Source of the DNA: Kazachstania africana CBS 2517
Lineage: Eukaryota; Ascomycota; Saccharomycetes; Saccharomycetales; Saccharomycetaceae
DNA length: 64,000 bases
Reading direction: 5' to 3'
Assembly (NCBI RefSeq): GCF_000304475.1
Contig: NC_018943.1
Coordinates: 310,001-374,000 of the forward strand
Shown piece by piece: positions 51,782 to 61,421 of the stretch. A model generated the notes under the pieces. That model worked only from the letters and a program-made list of their open reading frames with translations, was not told the origin of the DNA and did no database searches. How positions within the stretch are numbered: the first letter of the stretch is position 1; each line of letters starts with the position of its first letter. A program made the translations under genes and the position numbers.

Positions 51782-51804
51782 CCCTAATTTTTTGAAAATT
51801 AGGG
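51782..51804. repeat. Perfect 10-bp inverted repeat
   Basis: CCCTAATTTT and AAAATTAGGG are exact complements separated by TTG. It could form a hairpin or bind a dimeric factor. Confidence 0.85.
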
Positions 51805-51949
51805 CTGACAATTTTCCAATTTTTTTTTCTTTCATGAAGGGCCAAAGAAGAAAAGGAATAAATGTAGGATGGATAAGTTCATAGATAGATTTATAATATC
51901 TGGATCATTTCTTGACTCTTAACGGGAAACAGGGTACTTTATAGTAATA

Positions 51950-54091
51950 ATGTCAGCACCAAGACGTAATGCTATCAATAGGCCTAATGGGATTGGCGGA
52001 CAACCCGCTAGTGCTGGAGGAGGTTCTGGTATCAATCACATTTCTCCGTTCATCAAACGTGATAGATACAAGAGAAACTTTCTGAGGACAAGACAGAATG
52101 GTAAGACGGGAAATGGAGTTAGTGTTAAGAAAGAGGATCCTGACCTCATAGAAGCGAGGGAAAAACAGCTTTTAGGCGTGGAATCATCTACTGGCGCTGC
52201 TAAAGTTAAAAGGGAGAAAGAAGAAGAATTTAATGAATTCCCACTGAGAGCTATTGAAAAGGAGCAGTTAGAGAACATGAGAACTCATTTATTGAAATTT
52301 CAAAGTAAAAAAAAATTAGTACCATCAGAATCTTTCCATTTACCAGTTAGATTACACAGAAAGGATACTAGGAATTTACAATTTCAACTTACAAGGGCTG
52401 AAATTGTTCAGAGACAAAAGGAGATTTCTGAATATAAGAAGAAGCAAGAACAGGAAAAATTGGGTGTACCCGGCGTCGCCACACCTGCTACAACCACATC
52501 CGTCACGGCAGCAACAACGGCACCACCACAACCAAATCTATTAACACCATCTACTGCTGCATCTACTGCGACTACAACACCAAATGTTGATGCTAACTCT
52601 ATAAGTGATGGTGCCACTACTAGTGCAACGCCGGCTCCAACGTCCGATAACGCTACACCGATAGTGACTAAATTAGAAGAAGCAGGTATTTCAGAACATC
52701 CAGAAAAAGTCGGTTTAGTTAAATATGATGGAAAAGAGGATAACGAACTTTTGGGGTATGAACCAGGTACAACTGATCCATTATACGATGTCGCCCCAGA
52801 TGGTGGTGGTCGTGCTAGAAGAGGTAACTCAAAACGTAAAACTCGTCAATTGAAAGTACTTGACGAAAATGCTAAAAAATTAAGATTTGAAGAATTCTAT
52901 CCATGGGTGATGGAAGATTTTGATGGTTATAACACTTGGGTCGGTTCTTATGAAGCAGGTAATTCTGATTCATACGTATTACTGAGTGTAGAAGATGATG
53001 GTAGTTTTACTATGATTCCTGCAGATAAGGTTTATAAGTTTACTGCGAGAAATAAATATGCAACTTTAACTATAGAAGAAGCAGAAAAGAGAATGGATAG
53101 GAAAAGTGGTGAAGTTCCTCGTTGGTTGATGAAGCATTTAGATAACATTGGTACTACAACAACAAGGTACGATAGAACTAAAAGAAGACTGAAAACAGTG
53201 GCTGATCAACGTGGCGTAGGAGGAGACGAAGAGGAACATGATGATAATTCAGAAAATGAATTGGATTATGACGAAGAATTTGCCGACGACGAAGAAGCTC
53301 CAATTATTGATGGCAATGAACAAGAAAATAAGGAATCTGAGCAACGTATAAAGAAAGAAATGCTACAAGCCAATGTACTTGGGCTGCGTGATGATAAGGA
53401 ATTCCCTGAAGAAGATGAAGATGATCTATTCAATGAAAAGAAAATAGATGAAGAAGGTGAAAGGATAAAAAAAGCACTACAAAAGACAGAACTTGCAGCC
53501 TTGTATTCATCTGATGATGAATTGAACCCATATCTCTCAGAGAGTGATATTGAACATAGCGAAGAGGGTAAGAATAAAGTCAAAAAGGAAAACTCAGAAG
53601 AGAAAGAGAGAGAAAAATCTCCTTCAAAGAAAACAACTATCAAAAAAGAAAATTCGCCATCTGTAAGAAATTTAGCACCACAGTTAAGAGTTAAGAGCAT
53701 AAAGGATTGTATCATTGTCCTAAAAGGCACAAAAAAAATCTTAAAAACTTTCCCTGAAGGTGAATGGAATCCAGAACAATCAAAGAAACGTCAAAGAGAC
53801 ATCGACGCTACAGATAGAAATACAAATACTACTGTTAAAGTCGAAATTAAGCAAGAGGATGAAATATCTCCGGCAAAAGAGATTTCTCAAGAAAATACAA
53901 AAACCTCAATACCGATAATAACAGAACAAGATATTATTGATGCTGTAGGTGATGGTAAAGTGAACGTCAAGGAGTTTGGTAAGGCTATTAGAAGGAGTTA
54001 TCCTGGCCCTGAGAATAAAAAATTAATGTTCCAGCTCGTCAAAAAACTTTGTAGAAAGGTGGATCATGAGCATATGGAATTAAAAAATTGA
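51950..54091 (+). CDS. TFG1: TFIIF largest subunit Tfg1
   Basis: It encodes a 713-residue protein; S. cerevisiae Tfg1 has 735. Tfg1 (RAP74) with Tfg2 and Taf14 forms TFIIF, which brings RNA polymerase II to promoters and supports elongation. The N-terminal dimerisation region is split by a Thr/Ala/Pro-rich insert (about 175-240) and resumes at about 305-400 (EEFYPWVMEDFDGYNTWVGS, SYVLLSVEDDGSFTMIPADKVYKF). An acidic Asp/Glu-rich centre follows. The C-terminal winged helix is at about 650-713 (ITEQDIIDAVGDGKVNVKEF). The ATG at 51950 is in an A-rich context. Confidence 0.97.
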   Translation: MSAPRRNAINRPNGIGGQPASAGGGSGINHISPFIKRDRYKRNFLRTRQNGKTGNGVSVKKEDPDLIEAREKQLLGVESSTGAAKVKREKEEEFNEFPLRAIEKEQLENMRTHLLKFQSKKKLVPSESFHLPVRLHRKDTRNLQFQLTRAEIVQRQKEISEYKKKQEQEKLGVPGVATPATTTSVTAATTAPPQPNLLTPSTAASTATTTPNVDANSISDGATTSATPAPTSDNATPIVTKLEEAGISEHPEKVGLVKYDGKEDNELLGYEPGTTDPLYDVAPDGGGRARRGNSKRKTRQLKVLDENAKKLRFEEFYPWVMEDFDGYNTWVGSYEAGNSDSYVLLSVEDDGSFTMIPADKVYKFTARNKYATLTIEEAEKRMDRKSGEVPRWLMKHLDNIGTTTTRYDRTKRRLKTVADQRGVGGDEEEHDDNSENELDYDEEFADDEEAPIIDGNEQENKESEQRIKKEMLQANVLGLRDDKEFPEEDEDDLFNEKKIDEEGERIKKALQKTELAALYSSDDELNPYLSESDIEHSEEGKNKVKKENSEEKEREKSPSKKTTIKKENSPSVRNLAPQLRVKSIKDCIIVLKGTKKILKTFPEGEWNPEQSKKRQRDIDATDRNTNTTVKVEIKQEDEISPAKEISQENTKTSIPIITEQDIIDAVGDGKVNVKEFGKAIRRSYPGPENKKLMFQLVKKLCRKVDHEHMELKN

Positions 54092-54210
54092 TGCAAAAGA
54101 AACAAGAACATTTTATATAATTATTTTTTTCATTAATGCAATATGTTTATATATTTATTCAAAAAGAGTTTCCTCCTTTAGATGCAGTATTATCTTATAG
54201 TTTTCCTTCA

Positions 54211-54213
<3 letters not shown>

Positions 54214-54270
<57 letters not shown>
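54214..54270 (+). repeat. TTA trinucleotide repeat
   Basis: About 19 TTA units lie between the convergent TFG1 and HGH1 genes, in their 3' regions. The frame through it (54136-54453) is low complexity and not a gene. Confidence 0.95.
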
Positions 54271-54272
<2 letters not shown>

Positions 54273-54320
54273 CATACTTTTATCAATAACTTTTATATGT
54301 AGTAATTGTACAGGACATAA

Positions 54321-55442
54321 TTATGCAACTTCAATCATTTCCTCATCTTCATCATCTTCTTCAACATCGCCATCCTCAGCATTTTTAACCGGCATTTCTT
54401 CAACTGGACCTATTTCTGGTTCACCTCTCATCAACATATTAACAATCCTGTAACATAAGTCACCAATGTCTTCATCTTCTACATTTTTATGTAATTCTCT
54501 GATTAATGGATAGACAGATTTCCCTCTCAAATATTCTCTTGAAGCGTGCGTGGTACACAACAACAAAATACTTTCTAAATGAGTGCAAATAATCGAAGTT
54601 ACAGGATCTCTAACCTTGTCTTCTGGTAACAATTGAAGTTCATCTGGTAAGTTGAACATATCTTCTTCGTCAATCTCAGAATCCTTAGAATTTGTAATTG
54701 GCAACAAAATATAAGGTAGAAGATTGATAGTTTCATCATTTAGGATTCTTTCATGGGTTTCTGAGTCAAACAAAGAGTTTTTAATAGTAGAAGCGACACC
54801 TTCTCTTCTTGTCTTTGAGTCGTATTTTTCAGTAAATACGAGTAGTTTAGAAATTGGACAGACGCCGTCATATTCTTGTTTATTGATAAAATACTCTCTA
54901 CCCCTTCTGAATCTTGCAATATCGGCGAAGAAATAGGACAAATAATCAAAGTTAGCGTATTTATTCAATTCTCTATCATAACCTTTGACAAAACAGTCCA
55001 TCAAACAGTCTATTAGTTTTGAGCTTCCGAAAACTTCGTCCAAGTCCTTCGAGGATTCTCTTACCATATCAAAAACACTTGTTATAGTGTCTTCCTTAGC
55101 TAAGTTACTCAAAAGAATACACATAACATCGGCATTTGTATTCTTCAAGTCAATAATCTTTGTGATCAAATACTTGACGAACTCAGTATCATCAGCGATG
55201 ATTTTTCTCATGGTAGCATCGTCACATAGGTTGACCAAAATAGTTATAGATTGTTGAACCAAAATTTTCGAGTTTTCCTTAGCTAATTCTTTCAAATCTT
55301 TAACTGGAGTGAAATTGTCATATTTGAACAAAGACGAAGCTGGACCGGTACTAAAACCGATCAAATTATCTAACGCTATTTGTCTAACAGCCGGTTGAGG
55401 CGAGTGTAAAAAGGACACAAGTTCTTCCAATTGTGATGGCAT
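54321..55442 (-). CDS. HGH1: eEF2-specific chaperone Hgh1
   Basis: It encodes a 373-residue protein; S. cerevisiae Hgh1 has 394. Hgh1 is an ARM/HEAT-repeat protein that helps the chaperonin TRiC fold elongation factor eEF2. The start [31 protein letters not shown] contains the first helical repeat. Further conserved patches include [10 protein letters not shown] and [18 protein letters not shown] near the end. The C-terminus is acidic ([12 protein letters not shown]). A PAC-RRPE module upstream marks it as a ribosome-biogenesis-type gene. It closes the YGR174C-YGR187C block. Confidence 0.95.
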   Translation of the reverse strand: MPSQLEELVSFLHSPQPAVRQIALDNLIGFSTGPASSLFKYDNFTPVKDLKELAKENSKILVQQSITILVNLCDDATMRKIIADDTEFVKYLITKIIDLKNTNADVMCILLSNLAKEDTITSVFDMVRESSKDLDEVFGSSKLIDCLMDCFVKGYDRELNKYANFDYLSYFFADIARFRRGREYFINKQEYDGVCPISKLLVFTEKYDSKTRREGVASTIKNSLFDSETHERILNDETINLLPYILLPITNSKDSEIDEEDMFNLPDELQLLPEDKVRDPVTSIICTHLESILLLCTTHASREYLRGKSVYPLIRELHKNVEDEDIGDLCYRIVNMLMRGEPEIGPVEEMPVKNAEDGDVEEDDEDEEMIEVA

Positions 55443-55514
55443 TTTTTGATGTACTTCTGAATAACTTTTGTTATATTCGATACTTAAGCTAACTGATCAA
55501 TTTGGCCAAAAAAT

Positions 55515-55537
55515 TCGATGAGCTTAAAATTTTTTGA
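55515..55537 (-). promoter_or_regulatory. PAC and RRPE motifs of the HGH1 promoter
   Basis: CGATGAG (55516-55522) is the PAC core, followed by AAAATTTTTTGA (55526-55537), an RRPE-like block. They lie 74-95 bases upstream of the HGH1 ATG. Confidence 0.75.
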
Positions 55538-55679
55538 ATATCCAATTTGATATTTGATTACCCGAATACGATAGAAAAAATTAGAGTTACGAAACATATC
55601 AATATGATACCAAGCCCACATAGAATAAGAGACTGCAAAACCCATTGAAAGAAGTCTCTGCATCACTTAACTAACAAGA

Positions 55680-55997
55680 ATGAACAATTTTGAAAAACAA
55701 GTCAAATCCCAGAGTAATATCATTGAAAATAAGAAACGTTACGTGACCCTTTTGGATAAAATAATCTTAATAAATGGCATAGTAAGTGGTATACTGCAAC
55801 TGGAGTCTATGTCAGGCTTTTTAAGTTTCATTGCTGTATACCTTATATCTAGCTTCCTCTTTGTTGCATTTATTTGTAAATTCAGGGTTAGTAAATATCT
55901 TGAAAACTCAATTGGGGATCTGATATTTGAGCATATTGTTAGGGAATTTTTAGGTTACGTTATGGCATGGACCTTCAGTTACGCACTAATAAACTAG
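55680..55997 (+). CDS. EMC6: ER membrane complex subunit Emc6
   Basis: It encodes a 105-residue protein; S. cerevisiae Emc6 has 108. The ER membrane complex inserts tail-anchored and multipass proteins into the ER membrane. Two or three hydrophobic helices are visible: about 27-43, 45-62, and 86-104, the last as FLGYVMAWTFSYALIN, matching the animal EMC6 pattern YVLFWTFLYGMVH. A soluble N-terminus of about 25 residues precedes them. Its pairing with PUF3 is the YLL014W-YLL013C order in S. cerevisiae, which supports this otherwise divergent small protein. Confidence 0.85.
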   Translation: MNNFEKQVKSQSNIIENKKRYVTLLDKIILINGIVSGILQLESMSGFLSFIAVYLISSFLFVAFICKFRVSKYLENSIGDLIFEHIVREFLGYVMAWTFSYALIN

Positions 55998-56021
55998 ATT
56001 AATTTCATTTATTCTAGTCAA

Positions 56022-56029
56022 TATTTACA
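56022..56029 (-). promoter_or_regulatory. Puf3-type site in the PUF3 3' region
   Basis: The minus strand reads TGTAAATA, a full match to the Puf3 RNA site TGTANATA, about 75 bases downstream of the PUF3 stop codon. Confidence 0.5.
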
Positions 56030-56102
56030 TATACATAGATATATATCTACAAAGGAAAACATAATAAAAGGAAATATCTTTAAGATCAAATTACTAGTCT
56101 TT

Positions 56103-58604
56103 TTATATTTCAACTGATTCAACTAAATTAGCTAATTTTTCAACACTAGCCAAATGCCTATTTCCCAATGAATTTGATTCATTTAATTTGTCCAAGTATG
56201 ATCTAATTGCTATGACGATCAATTTTTTACCTTCACCTTCGGTGACAGAAACTAATTTTTGAACAACATAATTGGCAAATTGATCCCTCATCATTAAAAT
56301 CATTGGTGCATTATCTTCTAGATTTGCTGCATGATTTTTATCCTTTGGCAAAATTTTTGATATGATTCTATCTTTTTCATCTTTAGATCCATATAAAATA
56401 GCCTTTTCAACAACATTTGAAGCAAATTTATGCTTTGAAAATTCAACAACATTATCAGATACAATATCAATAATTTCTTTCTTTATGTTTATCATCATCA
56501 TTGAAGTCTTAGTTTCATCAATATTTGTTGAATCAAATTGTAAAATGTATTGAATGACATAGTTACCATATTGATCTTGAATCAAATAAGGAATAAAATC
56601 TTTCAATTCATTTAAAATTGTATCTTGATCTTTAATGGAACCAAATTCTAATAATCTTTGAATGACACGACAACCATAAGAATGTGTCGATAAATGATAG
56701 ATATGTCCAATCAAGGACTTTAGTATGAATGGTAAGGAAGTTATTGGAATACATTCAATTGCCTTTTGAATGACATGATTACCATTTTGATCTTTGATCA
56801 TCTTTAAGACACAATCATCTAATTCGGTGACTAGATCTAATCTCTGTTCAGGCTCGATAAATTCTAGAGCTTTTTGAATGACTCTACAAGCATACATTTG
56901 AGTTGATAAATCTTTCATCTTACCTTTAAATTGATCAACTAAGATATCTTTTTGAGTCTTTGAACCATATTCGAAAAATTTTTGAATAACATAATTACCA
57001 AAGACATCGTTTGATAGTTCAAGGGCGTAACCTCTAATTTCGTTGAAAAGAACTTCTCTTTCAGAAGATTTTGCGATTGATAATTCTTTTTGAATGAACC
57101 TTGAACCATATTGATCCTGACAAAATTCTAAAGTATGACCGAAGACATCTTTTAGGTGACACATTTTTTCATTGTCATTATTATTATCCTTGTAATTTCT
57201 TACTTGCTCTAATAAAGCTGATCTATGATAATTATTATTAGCATTATTATTTTGAGAAGTATTTTGTTTCTTTTTATTTCTTGATTCATTCTTATTGAAA
57301 TTTTTCAATGCTAAATTAGAAGATGATGACGGAGTTGATGCAGAATTATTAGTGTTATCTTTATTATTGAATTTACTGTTTTTCACACCGTTGAATTGGT
57401 CTAAATATGGATTAACTTGCTGTTGCTGCTGCTGTTGATTAGATTGATTTTTGCTATCTCTCTTACCATTTTTTTGTTTATTTACATGTAATTTACCAGT
57501 ATTGTCGTTAGTGGTCTGAGGGTTTTGCGAGCTTGACTTTTTTTGATTTAAATCATATGACGAATCGTCACTATTATTATTATCTACAGGTGGCGAGATG
57601 TTATTATCATTTTGATTAATGATATCTTGATTAGTTGGGGGATAAATAATTCCTGGATGCATATATGGATTCATTATTGGGAAATGATTGAAATTTGGTA
57701 AAACTCCATAGGGGAAACCATTTGACATGACATTTACAGCTTGATTATTGATATTATTAGTATTTTTTGTATTTTTATTATTGATGTTTTCGTAGTATGG
57801 TTGTTGCTGATTGAAATATAAGTATTGTTGTTGAAGATAGTTTGAATTGAAATTGCTGGTGTTAGCATTATTCCAATGATTATTTTCATTAATATTGTTA
57901 CCACTACTATTCATGTCACTATTGTAACTATCATTTTCATAACCTTCAAAAGTTGATTGACTGCTACTATTATTTGCGAAATTGTTATTATCGACAGTTT
58001 CATTTTCAACGTTGTGCTCAGCTTCTAATTCTTTTGTACCTTCCACTAAAGATTTACCAAATTTTTCATAAAACCCAGCATTTTCTCTTAATGTACTGCT
58101 ATTATTATTATTATTATTATTATTGTTGCTATTATTTTGAAAAATATCATTCATATATAGGGGACCTGTTACAGTGGCAGAATACTGTTGGCCCATAAGT
58201 TGATTATTAATAGATTGATTATTTTTCAAATTATGAGAGTTGAAGATGTTTGTTGTATAGGGAGGAGCAGTACCAACAGATTGTGCGTTTCTTTTCATTA
58301 CATTTGTAGCATCGAATAAGTTCATATTATTATTTGTTTGTTGTTGGTCTACGCTATTCATTGAAAGAATTTCTGAATCAATATCACTAGTTGGAAAACT
58401 TGGTCTTCTAAAAGAGCCGATCTGTTGATTGTTGTTACCAGCTGATAGTGCACTTAATGAGGATACGATAGAAGCTAATTCGGCGTCTATAATATTTGCA
58501 GTGTTGTTATTAGAATTGGTAGTTGTATTTTGATTTTCGTTAGAATACCACGGATCATTTGATGAATGGTTTGATACCATATCATCAGATGGTAACAAAG
58601 TCAT
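56103..58604 (-). CDS. PUF3: Pumilio-family mRNA regulator Puf3
   Basis: It encodes an 833-residue protein; S. cerevisiae Puf3 has 879. Puf3 binds UGUAnAUA in the 3' UTRs of many mRNAs for mitochondrial proteins, COX17 being the classic target, and promotes their decay or localisation according to carbon source. Eight Pumilio repeats occupy about residues 485-825, each with a recognisable core (for example YGSRFIQKEL, FGNYVIQKFF, YACRVIQKAL, NGNHVIQKAI, YGCRVIQRLL, YGNYVIQYIL). These cores carry the RNA-contacting residues. The N-terminal half is very rich in Asn, with a Gln run. EMC6-PUF3-YEH1 matches chromosome XII. Confidence 0.96.
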   Translation of the reverse strand: MTLLPSDDMVSNHSSNDPWYSNENQNTTTNSNNNTANIIDAELASIVSSLSALSAGNNNQQIGSFRRPSFPTSDIDSEILSMNSVDQQQTNNNMNLFDATNVMKRNAQSVGTAPPYTTNIFNSHNLKNNQSINNQLMGQQYSATVTGPLYMNDIFQNNSNNNNNNNNNSSTLRENAGFYEKFGKSLVEGTKELEAEHNVENETVDNNNFANNSSSQSTFEGYENDSYNSDMNSSGNNINENNHWNNANTSNFNSNYLQQQYLYFNQQQPYYENINNKNTKNTNNINNQAVNVMSNGFPYGVLPNFNHFPIMNPYMHPGIIYPPTNQDIINQNDNNISPPVDNNNSDDSSYDLNQKKSSSQNPQTTNDNTGKLHVNKQKNGKRDSKNQSNQQQQQQQVNPYLDQFNGVKNSKFNNKDNTNNSASTPSSSSNLALKNFNKNESRNKKKQNTSQNNNANNNYHRSALLEQVRNYKDNNNDNEKMCHLKDVFGHTLEFCQDQYGSRFIQKELSIAKSSEREVLFNEIRGYALELSNDVFGNYVIQKFFEYGSKTQKDILVDQFKGKMKDLSTQMYACRVIQKALEFIEPEQRLDLVTELDDCVLKMIKDQNGNHVIQKAIECIPITSLPFILKSLIGHIYHLSTHSYGCRVIQRLLEFGSIKDQDTILNELKDFIPYLIQDQYGNYVIQYILQFDSTNIDETKTSMMMINIKKEIIDIVSDNVVEFSKHKFASNVVEKAILYGSKDEKDRIISKILPKDKNHAANLEDNAPMILMMRDQFANYVVQKLVSVTEGEGKKLIVIAIRSYLDKLNESNSLGNRHLASVEKLANLVESVEI

Positions 58605-59740
58605 AGTAACTATTGAGAATTAGTGTGAATATTGAATTCACAGTTATTGTAATATAGTAGAAAAAGTAGGGTTAATAGAAGGATATAATAATGGAATGTA
58701 ATTCTCTCTTTCTAAACAAAGAAAACGGAAAAACAGAACTCTTTGATCAGTTTAAGTAAACTAGTAAGTAAAATAATGAAAAATTATATGTATTACCAAA
58801 TACTATTTCAGCTTTAATTCTTGCAATATAGATTTGTGCTTAAAATTTTCTTTACTTTTTTCCTCATCGCAAAGAAGAATTAAAAAAAAAAAAATTTAAC
58901 TTTTGGGATGGCAAATAAAAATTAAAAAAAAAAAAGAGAGAAAAACGATATCACTGACAACGGAATTGTGGGGTTTACCCGGTTGCTGCTAGGATGTCTG
59001 GGGTTTATAAAACACCCATACCAGATTTATTTATCACGTGCTCCTTTTGTTTTTTATCTCCGGGGATAACGCCGAGATCCTGCTGACGTGGCCCGTTTAT
59101 AAAAAAACAAAAAATCGTTTATATTTTTATAAACGAGTGACAATCGCATGTGCTCGAAACTCACGCATCTTCTATTGTCGTTGTCGTTCCTAAAATCATC
59201 CCAATTGTTTTTGTGGCAGTGCAGGCAAATAATGATAATCATAATAAGTGACATCACAGTAGAAGAAAGTGTTCAATCAACTTTTCATTTGCCAAGAAGA
59301 AGAAGAAGAAGAAGAAGAAGGAATGCGGCAGAACACATTTTTTTTTTTTAATTGGGATTCTCGAGGTTATTAGTTTACTCTGCGTAACTTTGCCAAATTA
59401 GAATTCCTTCACGTGGTAAATTCATTCCTGCTATTTTTAATTTCTCGTAGTAATGCTACCTGCAATGGACTCTTCTTTCTCTCATCACCCTATCCATCCC
59501 TATTTTTGTTATCGTCGCGTCTTGTTGTTTGTGCAATCAATTTTGTCACAAGAAATAATAATAATAATAATAGTAATAATAGCAATGCTCGACTGTCGCT
59601 CGTTCTTTCTTTTTAATTTATATACTGGTTTCTTTCGCTAATTGATTTACTTCTCTTATATAATAATTTGTCCCCATTCGTTTTGATCGTTCCTATCCAT
59701 TCATAAGAAGACTAATCTCCTCATTATTATCATCACTACA
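58605..59740. other. Divergent promoter region of PUF3 and YEH1
   Basis: This 1.1-kb gap carries general regulatory factor sites close together: Reb1 (TTACCCG, 58975-58981), a Rap1-like ACACCCATACC (59012-59022) and CACGTG (59035-59040). A GAA repeat lies near 59297-59320 and A-runs near 58890 and 58925. The frames inside are low complexity. Confidence 0.55.
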
Positions 59741-61126
59741 ATGTCTTCTCCGATGAAATACTGTCGATATCAAAAATATCAATTGAAATTATTAATTAAA
59801 TCAATAATTAATAAATTCGTCTACATTATAATATCTTTTTTTTCGATGATCGTCGTAGATTCCTTCATGGGTCTCGTACTATTGGCATCATTGTATCATC
59901 ATTATACTGCTACCGCATTAGAAACCGAACCTGATCCAAGAGATACAAGATCCTCAAAGACTACCGTGGCTGACATTAATGATATTCATATAGTTCACGA
60001 TACAAAGAAAACAATCTTGAAACCAAATAGAATTTATTCCAAAGATGAATTAAAATTAGTCGCATCGTTAAATTATTATTATTCATTGTATGGAATTCAA
60101 ATTGAAGAATTCAAAATTAAAACAAAGGATAATTATTATTTAGACGTATGGCATTTGAAGCATAATACAACAACAAAGAATCGTAAACCAATTCTATTAA
60201 TTCATGGTCTCCTACAAAGTAGCGGTTCATTCGCATCAAGTGGTAAAGATTCCATTGCCTATTACTTACATAAACAAGGGTACGACGTCTGGTTAGGTAA
60301 TAATAGATGTGGTTTTAAATACGATACTTGGGACCCAAAATATTGGGATTGGGATATTAAAGAAATGTCAGAAATCGATCTATTAGCTCTAATGGATTTT
60401 GTTAACACTAAAAATAATTATTCCGATAAATTAACTTTAATTGGTCATTCTCAAGGTACTTCTGAAATCTTTATGGCTTTAATTAATAACAATAGTAACA
60501 TTAGAGATAAAATTGATAATTTCATTGCATTATCCCCAGCTTGTTACCCTGGTCCCTTAATTACAAGTGATAGTATTGTCATGCAAATCTTATCTACATT
60601 CATTGAAAGTAGTACAATCTTTGGTGATAGGATATTTATGGAAATTATGATGACTGTAAGAAATTTAGTAGTTGGCCAATCATTTTTCTCATTCATTTGT
60701 TACGCAATTTTTAACTACTTATTCGATTGGAATGATTGTCTTTGGGATCCAAATCTAAGAGATAGACATTTTTTATTCTCACCAGTTTATGTCTCTGTAA
60801 AATTAATGCAATGGTGGTTAAGTAATGATTTGAACAAACTAACATTTAAAAATACACCAGAATTAATTTATCCAGAATATGAATCATGGTTCAATAAAGA
60901 TCCAAAAAAACATAATCCAAATATATTACTATTTGTACCAAAACAAGACAGATTGGTAGACGGTGAAAGATTGATCAATCACTTCTTACATTATGAGAGT
61001 CATATCAATTATAAAATTTGGTACATTGAAGAATATTCACATTTAGATGTCCTATGGGCAACCGACGCTAATAAGAGAATCTCAAAACCAATAGTAGATT
61101 TTTTAAAGAGCAATGAAAAACAGTAA
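59741..61126 (+). CDS. YEH1: Steryl ester hydrolase (Yeh1 family)
   Basis: It encodes a 461-residue lipase; S. cerevisiae Yeh1 has 573. Yeh1 is a membrane-anchored acid-lipase-type enzyme that hydrolyses steryl esters on lipid droplets. An N-terminal hydrophobic segment (about 27-52) is followed by the alpha/beta-hydrolase domain. Visible catalytic parts are LIHGLLQSS (oxyanion region), GHSQG at about 235-239 with Ser237 as nucleophile, an Asp in PKQDRLVD, and the His in EYSHLDVLW. It is about 110 residues shorter than the S. cerevisiae protein, mostly in the N-terminal region. PUF3 to one side and COX17 to the other support YEH1 over YEH2 or TGL1. Confidence 0.9.
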   Translation: MSSPMKYCRYQKYQLKLLIKSIINKFVYIIISFFSMIVVDSFMGLVLLASLYHHYTATALETEPDPRDTRSSKTTVADINDIHIVHDTKKTILKPNRIYSKDELKLVASLNYYYSLYGIQIEEFKIKTKDNYYLDVWHLKHNTTTKNRKPILLIHGLLQSSGSFASSGKDSIAYYLHKQGYDVWLGNNRCGFKYDTWDPKYWDWDIKEMSEIDLLALMDFVNTKNNYSDKLTLIGHSQGTSEIFMALINNNSNIRDKIDNFIALSPACYPGPLITSDSIVMQILSTFIESSTIFGDRIFMEIMMTVRNLVVGQSFFSFICYAIFNYLFDWNDCLWDPNLRDRHFLFSPVYVSVKLMQWWLSNDLNKLTFKNTPELIYPEYESWFNKDPKKHNPNILLFVPKQDRLVDGERLINHFLHYESHINYKIWYIEEYSHLDVLWATDANKRISKPIVDFLKSNEKQ

Positions 61127-61188
61127 CTTTTTATACATTCTCATCAGACTTATTTTTATGTTATTTTATTTGTACATTTGAATTACTA

Positions 61189-61204
61189 TATATACATATT
61201 TACA
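61189..61204 (-). promoter_or_regulatory. Two abutting Puf3 sites in the COX17 3' region
   Basis: The minus strand reads TGTAAATA (61197-61204) directly followed, without the usual gap, by TGTATATA (61189-61196). Both are full matches to TGTANATA. They start 26 bases after the COX17 stop codon. Confidence 0.75.
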
Positions 61205-61229
61205 TGAAATGAAAATATACTATGACTCT

Positions 61230-61421
61230 TCATATCTCAAATCCAAAACTCTTCATACACATCCTATATTTCTCGATATATTCTTTACATTTACCATCAT
61301 CTGCACCTTTAAACAATAGACATTGATCCCTGGCCTCCTTTTCAGTTAAACAAACACAGCAAGGCTTAGGCTTTTCCTCACTATTATTCTGGCTTTGACC
61401 CGACACTGTAGTTTCTACCAT
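61230..61421 (-). CDS. COX17: Mitochondrial copper chaperone Cox17
   Basis: It encodes a 63-residue protein; S. cerevisiae Cox17 has 69. Cox17 carries copper in the intermembrane space to Sco1 and Cox11 for cytochrome c oxidase assembly. Copper-binding Cys21-Cys22 precede the twin CX9C motif (Cys24-Cys34 and Cys45-Cys55), which Mia40 oxidises. The flank KPKPCCVCLTEKEARDQC matches the family. Between YEH1 and COX17, S. cerevisiae has SOF1 and PSR1, which are absent here. The 3' region carries two Puf3 sites. Confidence 0.96.
   Translation of the reverse strand: MVETTVSGQSQNNSEEKPKPCCVCLTEKEARDQCLLFKGADDGKCKEYIEKYRMCMKSFGFEI

Larger units (their letters stand above)
51290..51949. other. UBR1-TFG1 divergent region, TYS1 missing
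   Basis: In S. cerevisiae TYS1 lies here; it is absent. The 660 bases hold an unidentified 70-codon open stretch (given separately), a perfect 10-bp inverted repeat, and a Reb1 site (TTACCCG, 51759-51765). Confidence 0.65.

Noticed and set aside
54136..54453. 105-codon frame through the TTA repeat
   Set aside because: Poly-Leu from the repeat, and it overlaps the 3' end of HGH1 on the other strand.
59297..59320. GAA repeat as part of a small gene (59148-59351)
   Set aside because: The frame is a by-product of the repeat in a promoter; no supporting similarity.
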